Assembly (NCBI GenBank): GCA_016722445.1
Contig: JADKIZ010000002.1
Span: 124,001 to 188,000, forward strand
Length of the DNA stretch: 64,000 bases
Source: Flavobacteriales bacterium
GTDB lineage: Bacteria; Bacteroidota; Bacteroidia; Flavobacteriales_D; Sanyastnellaceae
Direction: 5' to 3'
A program made the position numbers and the translations under genes. Of the stretch, positions 19,917 through 27,499 are shown piece by piece (position 1 is the first letter of the stretch; every line of letters starts with the position of its first letter). The notes beneath the pieces are model-generated. The model did no database searches, had not been told where the DNA came from, and saw only the letters and a program-made list of their open reading frames with translations.

Positions 19917-20279
19917 ATGTGCAAACAACAGATCACAATTGTTGGAACCTTGCTATGCCTTATTGGTCATGGTCAAAATGACCAAGACAATCTGGAAAAA
20001 TATTGGGCTTATCGCAATCGTTTACATCAAAATTTTTTACGTATCGGCAATGATGAAGGCGAGTCAATTCCAATGGCTGCGAGAAGAATCGGCTATCCTT
20101 ATAATCATTGAGATGGAAGTAAGCCAGAACTTGAAGATAACAGCAGTCTGTACTGGTCTGATGACACAATCTATCTTGAGCATGACATCATGGTGCTTGC
20201 TACTGAGAATAAGCTGACAAGTGATTTGGTGCTTGTGGGGGCGACAATGAAAGATGAAGCGGCCCATAGTTTTATTTAG
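19917..20279 (+). pseudogene. Exported protein family fragment with in-frame TGA
   Basis: Signal-peptide-like start MCKQQITIVGTLLCLIGHG, then a charged segment (NLEKYWAYRNRLHQNF). The frame meets TGA at 20109-20111 after GYPYNH but stays open in the same frame (DGSKPELEDNSSLYWSDD...) to TAG at 20277-20279. Either a nonsense change or a C-to-T call error (CGA to TGA) interrupts it. The family, which carries YW.YR.RL and LATE.KL segments, is widespread in Bacteroidota and uncharacterised. Confidence 0.5.
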
Positions 20280-20486
20280 AACCGCTAGTGATCAATAGAA
20301 TCCTGTTTGGAATCTTTGACAAAGAGTACTCCTTGCTTCTGCATTCACAACCATCGCATCAGGCCTCTACATACTCAGAATAAACATCGGTGAAACTTCC
20401 ACCCACATGATCATCGCCATCCAATGACATTCTTGTAAAATCCAAGCCGCCTTCGGTGCATCTTTGCATCCATTGATTTTTTTTCT

Positions 20487-21695
20487 ATGAATGCATTTAT
20501 CGTTGACGGGGTGCGCACACCCATCGGGAGTTTTGGTGGAAGTCTTGCTCCTGTTAGAGCTGATGACCTCGCTGCCATCGTATTGAAAAGCTTGTTGGAA
20601 AAACTTCCTCATTTCGATCCTCAGGTGATCGATGATGTCATCATGGGCTGCGCCAATCAAGCCGGCGAAGACAATCGCAATGTGGCACGTATGGCTCTCC
20701 TTCTTGCCGGTTATCCGATTTCGGTTCCGGGAGAAACCGTGAACCGTCTCTGCGCTTCGGGTATGTCGGCAACCATCGCCGCTGCCCGCGCTGCTCATGC
20801 TGATCATGGAAGTGTTTTTGTTGCCGGTGGTGTGGAGCACATGACACGCGGTCCGTGGGTGATCTCTAAAACATCCTCGGCTTTCGGTCGTGATGCGCAA
20901 ATGTTCGACAGTAGTTTCGGATGGCGTTTTATCAATCCTAAAATGAAAGAAATCTATGGCACCGATGCCATGGGTGAAACGGCCGAAAACCTCGCTGACC
21001 TCCATCAAATTTCCCGCGATGATCAAGACAAGTTTGCGCTTTGGTCGCAACAAAAAGCAGGAAAAGCCATCCAGTCGGGCTACTTCAATGGTGAAGTTAT
21101 TCCAGTGGAAATTCCGCAGAAAAAAGGAAATGCCATCATCTTCTCCCAAGATGAATTTGTACGCGCTGACTCCTCGCTTGAAGGTCTCGGCAAACTCAAA
21201 CCTTCTTTCAGAAAAGATGGCACTGTGACAGCAGGCAATGCATCGGGTCTCAACGATGGTGCTGCGGCTTTACTCATCGCTTCTGAAAATGGTCTTCAGC
21301 AAAACAACTTGAAACCGATGACGAGAATTCTCTCCGACGGTGTTTCGGCTGTTGAGACCAGCATCATGGGTATAGGTCCGGTAACAGCCAGTGAAATGGC
21401 ATTAAAACGTGCAGGACTTACATTGCATCAAATGGATCACATCCAACTAAATGAAGCTTTTGCTGCGCAGGTTCTCGCTTGTACCCGCACCATGGGGTTG
21501 CAGGATGATGATAACCGCATCAATCCAAATGACGGTGCCATCGCACTAAGGCATCCACTGGGCATGAGTGGCGCGAGATTGTTGCTCACGGCTTCTCGAC
21601 AGCTTGTCAACTCCGGAAAAAAATACGCATTGTGTACGATGTGTATCGGTGTCGGACAAGGTTATGCAGTGGTGATCGAAAACGTTTCGAAATAG
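20487..21695 (+). CDS. Thiolase, PcaF/PaaE-like acetyl-CoA acyltransferase
   Basis: 402-aa thiolase with nucleophile Cys89 (NRLCASGMSA), His356 in HPLGMSGAR and Cys386 in CTMCIGVGQG. The inner segment FGRDAQMFDSSFGWRFINPKMKE resembles the beta-ketoadipyl-CoA / 3-oxo-5,6-didehydrosuberyl-CoA thiolases rather than AtoB-type enzymes. The gene directly precedes paaY, which supports a role in phenylacetate degradation (last thiolytic steps). No other paa catabolic core genes are in the window apart from paaI at 30.6 kb. Confidence 0.85.
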   Translation: MNAFIVDGVRTPIGSFGGSLAPVRADDLAAIVLKSLLEKLPHFDPQVIDDVIMGCANQAGEDNRNVARMALLLAGYPISVPGETVNRLCASGMSATIAAARAAHADHGSVFVAGGVEHMTRGPWVISKTSSAFGRDAQMFDSSFGWRFINPKMKEIYGTDAMGETAENLADLHQISRDDQDKFALWSQQKAGKAIQSGYFNGEVIPVEIPQKKGNAIIFSQDEFVRADSSLEGLGKLKPSFRKDGTVTAGNASGLNDGAAALLIASENGLQQNNLKPMTRILSDGVSAVETSIMGIGPVTASEMALKRAGLTLHQMDHIQLNEAFAAQVLACTRTMGLQDDDNRINPNDGAIALRHPLGMSGARLLLTASRQLVNSGKKYALCTMCIGVGQGYAVVIENVSK

Positions 21696-21704
21696 CATTT
21701 GATC

Positions 21705-22301
21705 ATGGCCAATATTTTTGAATTCAACGGATATAAACCGGTAGTGCATGAAACTGCATTTGTACATCCGAATGCGACGGTCACTGGTAATGTGATCATC
21801 GGCAAACATGTGTACATCGGTCCTGGTGCGGCTATTCGTGGCGACTGGGGACAGATCATCATTTCCGACGGATGCAATGTGCAGGAGAATTGCACCATTC
21901 ACATGTTCCCGGGAGTTACCGTTGTGCTTCACGAAGATGCTCACATTGGTCATGGTGCGATCATTCATGGAGCAAGCATCGGCAAAAATTGTCTCGTCGG
22001 AATGAATGCCGTCATCATGGATCGTGTGGTGGTTGGTGATGAGTCGATCGTTGGTGCGCTTTCATTTGTTGCTGCCGATACCGTGATTCCTCCTCGCAGT
22101 GTTGTGGTTGGAAATCCCGCGAAAGTGGTGAAACAAGTGAGCGATGAAATGATTTCATGGAAATCGGAAGGAACAAAAATCTATCAGCAATTGCCTGACG
22201 ATTGTCGCAGAACGCTTAAACCTTGTGAGCCATTGCGTGAAGTCGAACCGGATCGCAAAATCCAGTCTTCCGATTACAAGACCTGGAATGAATCGAAGTA
22301 A
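21705..22301 (+). CDS. paaY: PaaY-type gamma-carbonic-anhydrase-fold hexapeptide protein
   Basis: 198 aa from the ATG at 21705, 10 bases after the thiolase stop. It has left-handed beta-helix hexapeptide repeats (VIIGKHVYIGPGAAIRGDWG), metal-ligand histidines in IHMFPG, HIGHGAIIHG, and the PaaY-specific tail KIYQQLP..CRRTLKPCEPLREV. PaaY proteins are thioesterase-like helpers of phenylacetate catabolism. Cotranscription with the thiolase is very likely. Confidence 0.85.
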   Translation: MANIFEFNGYKPVVHETAFVHPNATVTGNVIIGKHVYIGPGAAIRGDWGQIIISDGCNVQENCTIHMFPGVTVVLHEDAHIGHGAIIHGASIGKNCLVGMNAVIMDRVVVGDESIVGALSFVAADTVIPPRSVVVGNPAKVVKQVSDEMISWKSEGTKIYQQLPDDCRRTLKPCEPLREVEPDRKIQSSDYKTWNESK

Positions 22302-22302
22302 T

Positions 22303-23022
22303 TTACCATTTGAGGTAAAACGCGCGGGTCAGTTCTTTATAAGCTTCAGATTTTTCACCCGGACTTTTTTCGATGAGAATGGATTCCATTTTTGGTTCTC
22401 CTGAAAAACCCATTTCCAATTCTATCATGACCCGCGAAGGATCTTTGAATGCCAAAGTAAATACGTGACAAATTCTTCTCGGTGATAGTCCGTTTTTGGA
22501 TGCTTCATTCAACCAACGTTCAAGTTGATTCACGGGAATGATCACCATCACTTTTCCTTCAGGTAAAAGCAGCTTGCGTGAGAGCTTCAAAAATGCATCT
22601 GCAGGTAAAGTATCATCGTGCCTTGCAGCGTTGCGATCAGGATCAGCAGCGCGGAGCGATTGAGAGAAATATGGAGGATTGGAAATGATGAGGTCGAATT
22701 TTTCACCTGAGACAATTTTGAGAAAATCACCTTGGTAAACTTTGAGTCTTTCTTTCCAGGGAGATTCAGCGAAATTGAAACGCGCATCTTCTACACTGCC
22801 TTCATGGATGTCGATGGCTTCGATGTAAGCGATTGGATTTTTCTGAGCACACATCAACGCAATAACACCCGTGCCGGTACCAACATCGAGGATATGTTTC
22901 AATCCATCCAATTCTGCCCAAGATGCAAGCAACACGGCATCCGTTCCAACTTTCATGGCGCTGGACGAATGCCTTACCTGAAATTGTTTAAACCGGAATG
23001 TTGTATCTGTTCCTTGCGGCAT
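22303..23022 (-). CDS. trmN6: tRNA1(Val) adenine-37 N6-methyltransferase
   Basis: 239-aa Rossmann-fold SAM methyltransferase of the YfiC/TrmN6 family. Evidence is FRFKQFQVRHSSSAMKVGTDAVLLASW, the SAM loop ILDVGTGTGVIALM, and the catalytic NPPYF motif near residue 125, followed by AARHDDTL. Full length; its stop is one base beyond the paaY stop, a convergent arrangement. Confidence 0.88.
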   Translation of the reverse strand: MPQGTDTTFRFKQFQVRHSSSAMKVGTDAVLLASWAELDGLKHILDVGTGTGVIALMCAQKNPIAYIEAIDIHEGSVEDARFNFAESPWKERLKVYQGDFLKIVSGEKFDLIISNPPYFSQSLRAADPDRNAARHDDTLPADAFLKLSRKLLLPEGKVMVIIPVNQLERWLNEASKNGLSPRRICHVFTLAFKDPSRVMIELEMGFSGEPKMESILIEKSPGEKSEAYKELTRAFYLKW

Positions 23023-23054
23023 ATACCGGATCGAATGATCGTGGAGATGAAAGT

Positions 23055-23464
23055 TTAGTTCCGAAGTGTATTTGGAAAATATGAACCTCCAATGTGGCGC
23101 TTCAACTCTTCCACGGCTTCATCCCAAAGCATTTTCTGATCATCCTCTTCGCCTTCATCGGCAAAATCGGAAACCAAAAGCGCGAGTTCACCGGTCATTT
23201 CATCGATCTTAATGCGCATCTCGAAAAATTGGTGTCGTTGTCGCTTTCATCCATCCATTGAAATTTTACAAATTGCTCTTTCTTTTTCGATACGAGTTGA
23301 GCCTTGCGTTCTTCACCTTCCCAAAGGAAAGTGTAGACTTCACCGCGGATGTGAACCTCTGGTGCAAACCATTCTTCTAAACCACTTGGTGTAGACATAC
23401 AGTTGTACAAAATGCTATCTGATGTACGAATGAGATATTCGAGTTCGATTCTTGTCTTGGCCAT
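23055..23464 (-). CDS. START-like (Bet v1-fold) domain protein, frameshifted
   Basis: Starts at MAKTRIELEYLIRTSDSILYNCMSTPSGLEEWFAPEV, the characteristic opening of the Bacteroidota START-like family. The frame breaks after DNDTNF. Restoring one base in AAAAA (plus strand 23224-23228) gives FFEMRIKIDEMTGELALLV and the conserved acidic ending FADEGEEDDQKMLWDEAVEELK, stopping at 23055-23057. The corrected length is about 136 aa. A ligand-binding cavity is expected from the fold; the function is not known. Confidence 0.75.
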
Positions 23465-23655
23465 AAAAATTGTCCGGTTACTTAGTTTGCAAGGATAACC
23501 CATTTTGATGACCAAAAACACAATAATCTGCTAAATAACATGATCATTAGCCGCCGAAAACCGATTTGGTCATATTCATTTTGCAAATCGGAAATTTCGC
23601 CCTTCAATTCCATTGGCCACCGCCATTGGAAAAAGCTGTTCAAGGGTCGAAAGAC

Positions 23656-23895
23656 TTATTCTTTCAACTTTCCCTTCCGTTTAGCATAAAGATAAAAACT
23701 CTCGACTTTCGTTCTTGCCCATGGCGTTTTTCGCAGAAATTTCAGGGAGGAATTCACACTGGGATTATTGCTGAAACATTGAATGGGCACAGCATCGGCG
23801 AGCTCATCCCAGGTATATGCTGACGATAATTGGGTCACGATGCTTTCGAGCGTAATGCCGTGAAGGGGATTGTTTTTTTGTTTGGGTGTGTCCAT
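23656..23895 (-). CDS. VF530 family (DUF2132) DNA-binding-like protein
   Basis: 79 aa from ATG at 23893-23895. The family pattern NNPLHGITLESIVTQL, then W.ELA..VPIQCF..NPSVNSSLKFLRKTPWAR..VE.FYL is complete. VF530 proteins form a small helical fold with suspected DNA binding; the role is unproven. It lies between the START-like gene and the divergent cold-shock gene. Confidence 0.85.
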   Translation of the reverse strand: MDTPKQKNNPLHGITLESIVTQLSSAYTWDELADAVPIQCFSNNPSVNSSLKFLRKTPWARTKVESFYLYAKRKGKLKE

Positions 23896-24117
23896 TCTAA
23901 GGTCCAAATATCCGTGATTGTTCTGGTATAAATTTATGACTGCTGTATAATTCGGAAATCAGCCATAGAACCACGTTACAGCGTGTATTCATCGCAAAAA
24001 TCCACCTTTTTACTCACAATATGTTGTTTTAGAGCAGGTAATCACAACCTTTGCACTCAGAACAGCCGTTGCTCAAATTCATGGGCTCAGGGTAAAAGTT
24101 CTGTCAGAGCGATACAC

Positions 24118-24573
24118 ATGAGCAGGTCAACGGAAACATTCAGCAAAAAGGACAGAGAAAAAAAACGTCTGCAGAAACGCAACGAAAAAGAGCAAAAGAA
24201 ACAGGAGCGTAAAAGCGAGTCCAAAAAAGGACAAGGTTTCGACAGCATGATCGGATACGTGGATGAATACGGACGTCTCACAGATACTCCTCCGGCTGAA
24301 AAAGGCAAAAAAGCCATTGTCAATCTGGAAGATATAGTACTTGGTGCCACGATGCGCATCGAAGAAAGTCCAGAAGAAAGACTTCGTACCGGCACCATAA
24401 CCTTCTTCAATGAATCAAAGGGTTATGGATTTATTCGCGATACAGCAAGCGGTCAAAGCATCTTCGTTCACATCAATGCTGCTACCTATCAGATGAAAGA
24501 AAATGACAAAGTCACTTTCGAAATCGTGGCTGGTCAAAAAGGCCCGGCTGCTGCACAGGTGAGGAAAGCGTGA
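24118..24573 (+). CDS. Cold-shock-domain protein with basic N-terminal extension
   Basis: 151 aa from ATG at 24118 (MSRSTETFSKKDREKKRLQK). The first 40 residues are a Lys/Glu-rich coiled region; the cold-shock domain occupies about residues 88-150 with the RNP1-like KGYGFI and RNP2-like IFVHI motifs. This architecture is frequent in Bacteroidota and probably marks an RNA chaperone. The TGA stop is also the first bases of an ATGAATT-type heptamer array. Confidence 0.82.
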   Translation: MSRSTETFSKKDREKKRLQKRNEKEQKKQERKSESKKGQGFDSMIGYVDEYGRLTDTPPAEKGKKAIVNLEDIVLGATMRIEESPEERLRTGTITFFNESKGYGFIRDTASGQSIFVHINAATYQMKENDKVTFEIVAGQKGPAAAQVRKA

Positions 24574-24611
24574 ATTATGAATTATGAAGTATGAATTATG
24601 AATTATGAATT
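24571..24611 (+). repeat. Heptamer array A (ATGAATT/ATGAAGT) abutting a stop codon
   Basis: About five to six period-7 units with a single variable position. The first unit overlaps the TGA stop of the cold-shock gene. Other arrays: 27461-27495, 31945-31979, 39066-39357, 55409-55449, 55485-55515 and 55882-55923. Confidence 0.85.
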
Positions 24612-24728
24612 GGGGTGAGGTGTTGAGGGGATAAGGGGAGGCGCTTCGATTTCTTTTCAGGTTTTAGTTGGTATGGCTGCATGAGTCTGGTGTGAGGTCT
24701 ATTCCGGAGTCGGAATTTCACAATATTA

Positions 24729-24759
24729 TTTTTTTAGGAATTGAAAGAGACTATATTTG
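24729..24759 (+). promoter_or_regulatory. Likely promoter of tRNA-Met
   Basis: TTTT at 24729-24732 (consensus TTTG), a 20-base spacer within tolerance, then TATATTTG at 24752-24759, an exact TAnnTTTG element 15 bases before the tRNA. Confidence 0.45.
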
Positions 24760-24774
24760 CGCCCGCAAAATTTT

Positions 24775-24848
24775 GGCGGGGTAGCTCAGCTGGTTAGAGC
24801 GTGCGATTCATAATCGCAAGGTCGGGGGATCGTGCCCCCCCCCCGCTA
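24775..24848 (+). tRNA. tRNA-Met (anticodon CAT), elongator type
   Basis: A cloverleaf can be drawn with acceptor GGCGGGG/CCCCGCT, D arm GCTC..GAGC, anticodon stem TGCGA/TCGCA around TTCATAA, and T arm GGGGG/CCCCC. The anticodon stem lacks the three G-C pairs of initiator tRNA, so this is elongator Met, or Ile2 if C34 becomes lysidine. CCA is not encoded. The T loop reads ATCGTGC rather than TTCGANN: positions 54 and 58 are A and T, a swap of the usual T54-A58 pair. Confidence 0.88.
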
Positions 24849-24857
24849 CAAATACAG

Positions 24858-24905
24858 AGTGAGATTGAGAGTGAGAGTGGGCTTTCCCACACTCACTCTC
24901 AATCT
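24858..24905. terminator. Hairpin just after tRNA-Met
   Basis: A 21-of-22 pair inverted repeat (TGAGATTGAGAGTGAGAGTG against its complement) with loop CTTT starts about 10 bases after the tRNA. It is placed to terminate or process the transcript, but no T tract follows, so it may simply be the first unit of the adjoining hairpin array. Confidence 0.4.
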
Positions 24906-25345
24906 CAAAACTCACTCTCTATTCATTCTCATTCTGCTTCTCATTCTGTTTCTCATTCTATTTCCCCACTTCTAGAATGAGAATGAGAATGAAAATGAGA
25001 ATGAATATGCCATATTGGCCGCCCCCACCCCCACCCCCACTCTCACTCTCAAACTTACTCTCTATTCATTCTCATTCTGTTTCTCATTCTATTTCCCCGC
25101 TTCTAGAATGAAAATGAGAATGAAAATGAGAATGAATGGGCCATGGTGGCCACTCTCACTCTCAAACTCACTCTCTATTCATTCTCATTCCGTTTCTCAT
25201 TCTATTTCCCCACTTCTAGAATGAAAATGAAAATGAGAATGAGAATGAATAGGCTATGGTGGCCACCCCCACCCCCACACTCACTCTCAAACTCACTCTC
25301 TATTCATTCTCATTTTCATTCCCATTCTCACTCTATTTCTTTCTC
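24906..25345. repeat. Tandem hairpin repeat between tRNA-Met and ndk
   Basis: Four copies of CTATTCATTCTCATT begin at about 24919, 25062, 25175 and 25300 (spacing 113-143 bases). Within the first three units the CT-rich arm (TATTCATTCTCATTCTG...) is followed across a CCCC-CTTCTAG turn by its GA-rich complement (TAGAATGA...GAATGAATA), giving arms of about 29 bases with few mismatches. Units are separated by GGCC-ATGGTGGCC spacers and CCCCCA runs. Frames such as PTPTPTLTLK here are translation artefacts. Confidence 0.85.
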
Positions 25346-25350
25346 CCCCT

Positions 25351-25381
25351 ATTGCAGAACCTTTATTCCTGCGTAGTTTTG
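25351..25381 (+). promoter_or_regulatory. Bacteroidota-type promoter of ndk
   Basis: ATTG at 25351-25354, exactly 19 bases, then TAGTTTTG at 25374-25381. It lies 30 bases before the ndk ATG and just outside the hairpin array. Confidence 0.55.
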
Positions 25382-25411
25382 CCGCACTTTTTATACAAAA
25401 AAACTCTGAAT

Positions 25412-25831
25412 ATGGCTGGTAATATTACCTTCACAATGATTAAGCCTGATGCTACTGCAGCGGGCAACACCGGAAAAATCATCGACAAAATCCTCGAGTC
25501 TGGATTTAAAATCAAAGCGATGAAATGGACACGTCTGAGCAAAGAAGAAGCCGGACAATTTTACGCGGTACACCGCGAACGTTCGTTTTTCGGCGAATTG
25601 GTAGACTATATGACCAGCGGACCTATCGTTGCTGCTATCCTCGAAAAGGACAATGCAGTAGAAGATTTCCGCAACCTCATCGGTGCTACTGATCCGCAAA
25701 AAGCAGCAGAAGGAACCATCCGTAAAATGTTTGCTACCAGCATTGCAGCCAACGCTGTACATGGCAGCGACAGCGATGAAAATGCCCTCATTGAAGGCGC
25801 ATTCTACTTCAGCACCCGCGAACACGCATAA
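25412..25831 (+). CDS. ndk: Nucleoside diphosphate kinase
   Basis: 139-aa enzyme balancing NTP pools by a phospho-histidine intermediate. The start is ATG at 25412 (MAGNITFTMIKPDA); longer frames upstream come from the repeat. The active His117 is in NAVHGSDS, and the nucleotide-binding TMIKPDA and FFGELVDYMTSGP segments are intact. The downstream icd begins 32 bases after the stop on the same strand. Confidence 0.93.
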   Translation: MAGNITFTMIKPDATAAGNTGKIIDKILESGFKIKAMKWTRLSKEEAGQFYAVHRERSFFGELVDYMTSGPIVAAILEKDNAVEDFRNLIGATDPQKAAEGTIRKMFATSIAANAVHGSDSDENALIEGAFYFSTREHA

Positions 25832-25863
25832 GAAATTTCATCTTCATTACTCAGTTTTCCGTC

Positions 25864-27093
25864 ATGAATAAAATCAAAGTCGCAAACCCAATCGTCGAAA
25901 TGGATGGTGACGAAATGACTCGCATCATCTGGAAATTCATCAAAGACAAACTCATTTTCCCATATCTGGATCTTGACATCAAGTACTTTGATCTCGCCAT
26001 GGAAAATCGTGACGCGACGGAAGATCGTGTAACTGTAGAAAGCGCAGAGGCTACATTGAAATACAATGTCGCCGTAAAATGCGCAACCATTACTCCCGAC
26101 GAAGCACGCGTGAAGGAGTTTGGCCTCAAAAAAATGTGGAAAAGCCCAAATGGTACCATCCGCAATATTGTGGGTGGTACTGTTTTCCGCGAACCCATCA
26201 TTTGCAAAAACATTCCCCGCCTCGTGCCAGGTTGGAATAAACCAATCAACATCGGTCGTCATGCATTTGGCGATCAATACCGCGCCACTGATACCGTGGT
26301 GAAAGGCAAAGGAAAACTCACCATGACCTTCACCCCTGAAGGTGGCGGTGAAGCCCAAACCTGGGAAGTCTATAACTTCGACGGTGATGGCGTAGCGCTC
26401 AGCATGTACAATACCGATGATAGTATCTTCGGTTTTGCGCGCAGTTGCTTCAATCAAGCCATCATGCGCAAGTGGAATCTCTATTTCTCTTCGAAAAATA
26501 CGATCCTGAAAGCTTACGACGGACGTTTTAAAGACATCTTTGAAGAAGTCTATCAGAAAGAATTTAAAACGCAATTTGAAGCGTTGGGCATTACCTACGA
26601 ACACCGTCTCATCGATGATATGGTGGCTTTCAGTTTGAAAAGCGAAGGTGGTTTTGTATGGGCTTGTAAAAACTATGATGGCGATGTTCAGAGTGATATC
26701 GTCGCTCAAGGTTTCGGTTCTCTGGGTCTCATGACCTCCGCCCTCATCACGCCTGATGGTAAAACCATGGAAGCTGAAGCGGCTCATGGCACGGTAACAC
26801 GTCACTACCGTCAGCACCAGGCCGGCAAAAAAACATCGACCAATCCTATCGCCTCCATCTTCGCATGGACACAAGGACTCGCACACCGCGCAAAACTCGA
26901 TGGCAATGCTGAACTAGCCAAATTCTCACAGACCCTCGAAAAGGTTTGCGTTGATCTGGTTGAAAGCGGCAAAATGACCAAAGACCTCGCAGTGTGCATT
27001 CACGGTGATGCCACAACTGATGCACACTATCTCTCCACGGAAGATTTCCTGGATGCGATTGATGCGGAGTTGAGGAAGAGGATGAATGGGTAA
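25864..27093 (+). CDS. icd: NADP-dependent isocitrate dehydrogenase (eukaryote-like, homodimeric type)
   Basis: 409 aa. The sequence follows the subfamily shared with mitochondrial and cytosolic IDH: MNKIKVANPIVEMDGDEMTRIIW, SPNGTIRNIVGGTVFREPI, GRHAFGDQYRATD, and the NADP region AAHGTVTRHYR with KTSTNPIASIFAWTQGL. It catalyses oxidative decarboxylation of isocitrate to 2-oxoglutarate in the TCA cycle. A composite repeat follows the stop. Confidence 0.93.
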   Translation: MNKIKVANPIVEMDGDEMTRIIWKFIKDKLIFPYLDLDIKYFDLAMENRDATEDRVTVESAEATLKYNVAVKCATITPDEARVKEFGLKKMWKSPNGTIRNIVGGTVFREPIICKNIPRLVPGWNKPINIGRHAFGDQYRATDTVVKGKGKLTMTFTPEGGGEAQTWEVYNFDGDGVALSMYNTDDSIFGFARSCFNQAIMRKWNLYFSSKNTILKAYDGRFKDIFEEVYQKEFKTQFEALGITYEHRLIDDMVAFSLKSEGGFVWACKNYDGDVQSDIVAQGFGSLGLMTSALITPDGKTMEAEAAHGTVTRHYRQHQAGKKTSTNPIASIFAWTQGLAHRAKLDGNAELAKFSQTLEKVCVDLVESGKMTKDLAVCIHGDATTDAHYLSTEDFLDAIDAELRKRMNG

Positions 27094-27118
27094 TGTTGGC
27101 GTTCGCGTTCGCGTAGAT

Positions 27119-27420
27119 GTTCAAGGTTCAAAGTTCAAGGTTCAAGGTTGCGCCGGTGTTTGTTTGAATGCAAATGCGATTTGGTGTAATCAATTTTACT
27201 TCGCTTATTAGATGCTTCAAAAAAATTCGTCAGCTGTGTTGAATCCAATTACAGCGAAGGAGGAGCGAGTTCAAAGTTCAAGGTTCAAAGTTCAAGGTTG
27301 CGCCAATATTTGGTTGTATACAAATTCGATTTGGTGCAATCAATTTTACTTCGCTTATTAGATGCTTCAAAAAAATTCGTCCGCTGTGTTGAATCCCACT
27401 ACGGCGAAGCCGTCCCACCC
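27119..27420 (+). repeat. Composite repeat module, two direct copies (heptamer array B plus body)
   Basis: Each copy has GTTCAAA/GTTCAAG heptamers (27119-27150 and 27269-27300), then GGTTGCGCC, a ..TTTGGTG.AATCAATTTTACT segment, ATGCTTCAAAAAAATTCGTC, TGTGTTGAATCC and GCGAAG. Copies in opposite orientation occur at 32062-32402; related ones are at 57426-57800 and 59270-59332. Confidence 0.8.
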
Positions 27421-27460
27421 CTCAGTCGAAGAGCCTTCGTACGACAAGACCCCTCATCCC

Positions 27461-27495
27461 AAATTCATAATTCATAATTCATACTTCATAATTCA
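27461..27495 (-). repeat. Heptamer array A next to the SpoIID-like stop
   Basis: AATTCATAATTCATACTTCA-type units; read on the minus strand the array begins about 5 bases after the TGA of the 27500 gene. Confidence 0.8.
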
Positions 27496-27499
27496 AAAC

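Noticed and set aside
20109..20111. Selenocysteine at the in-frame TGA
   Set aside because: No hairpin of the SECIS type is evident right after it, and the position is in a polar surface-like segment with no redox context.
24906..25345. Possible CRISPR array
   Set aside because: The units are 113-143 bp with internal palindromes, spacers are not unique, and no cas genes are present.
25015..25376. Reading frames rich in PTPTPTLTLK and SFSF repeats
   Set aside because: They are translations of the hairpin tandem repeat; no start context, and frames differ between copies.
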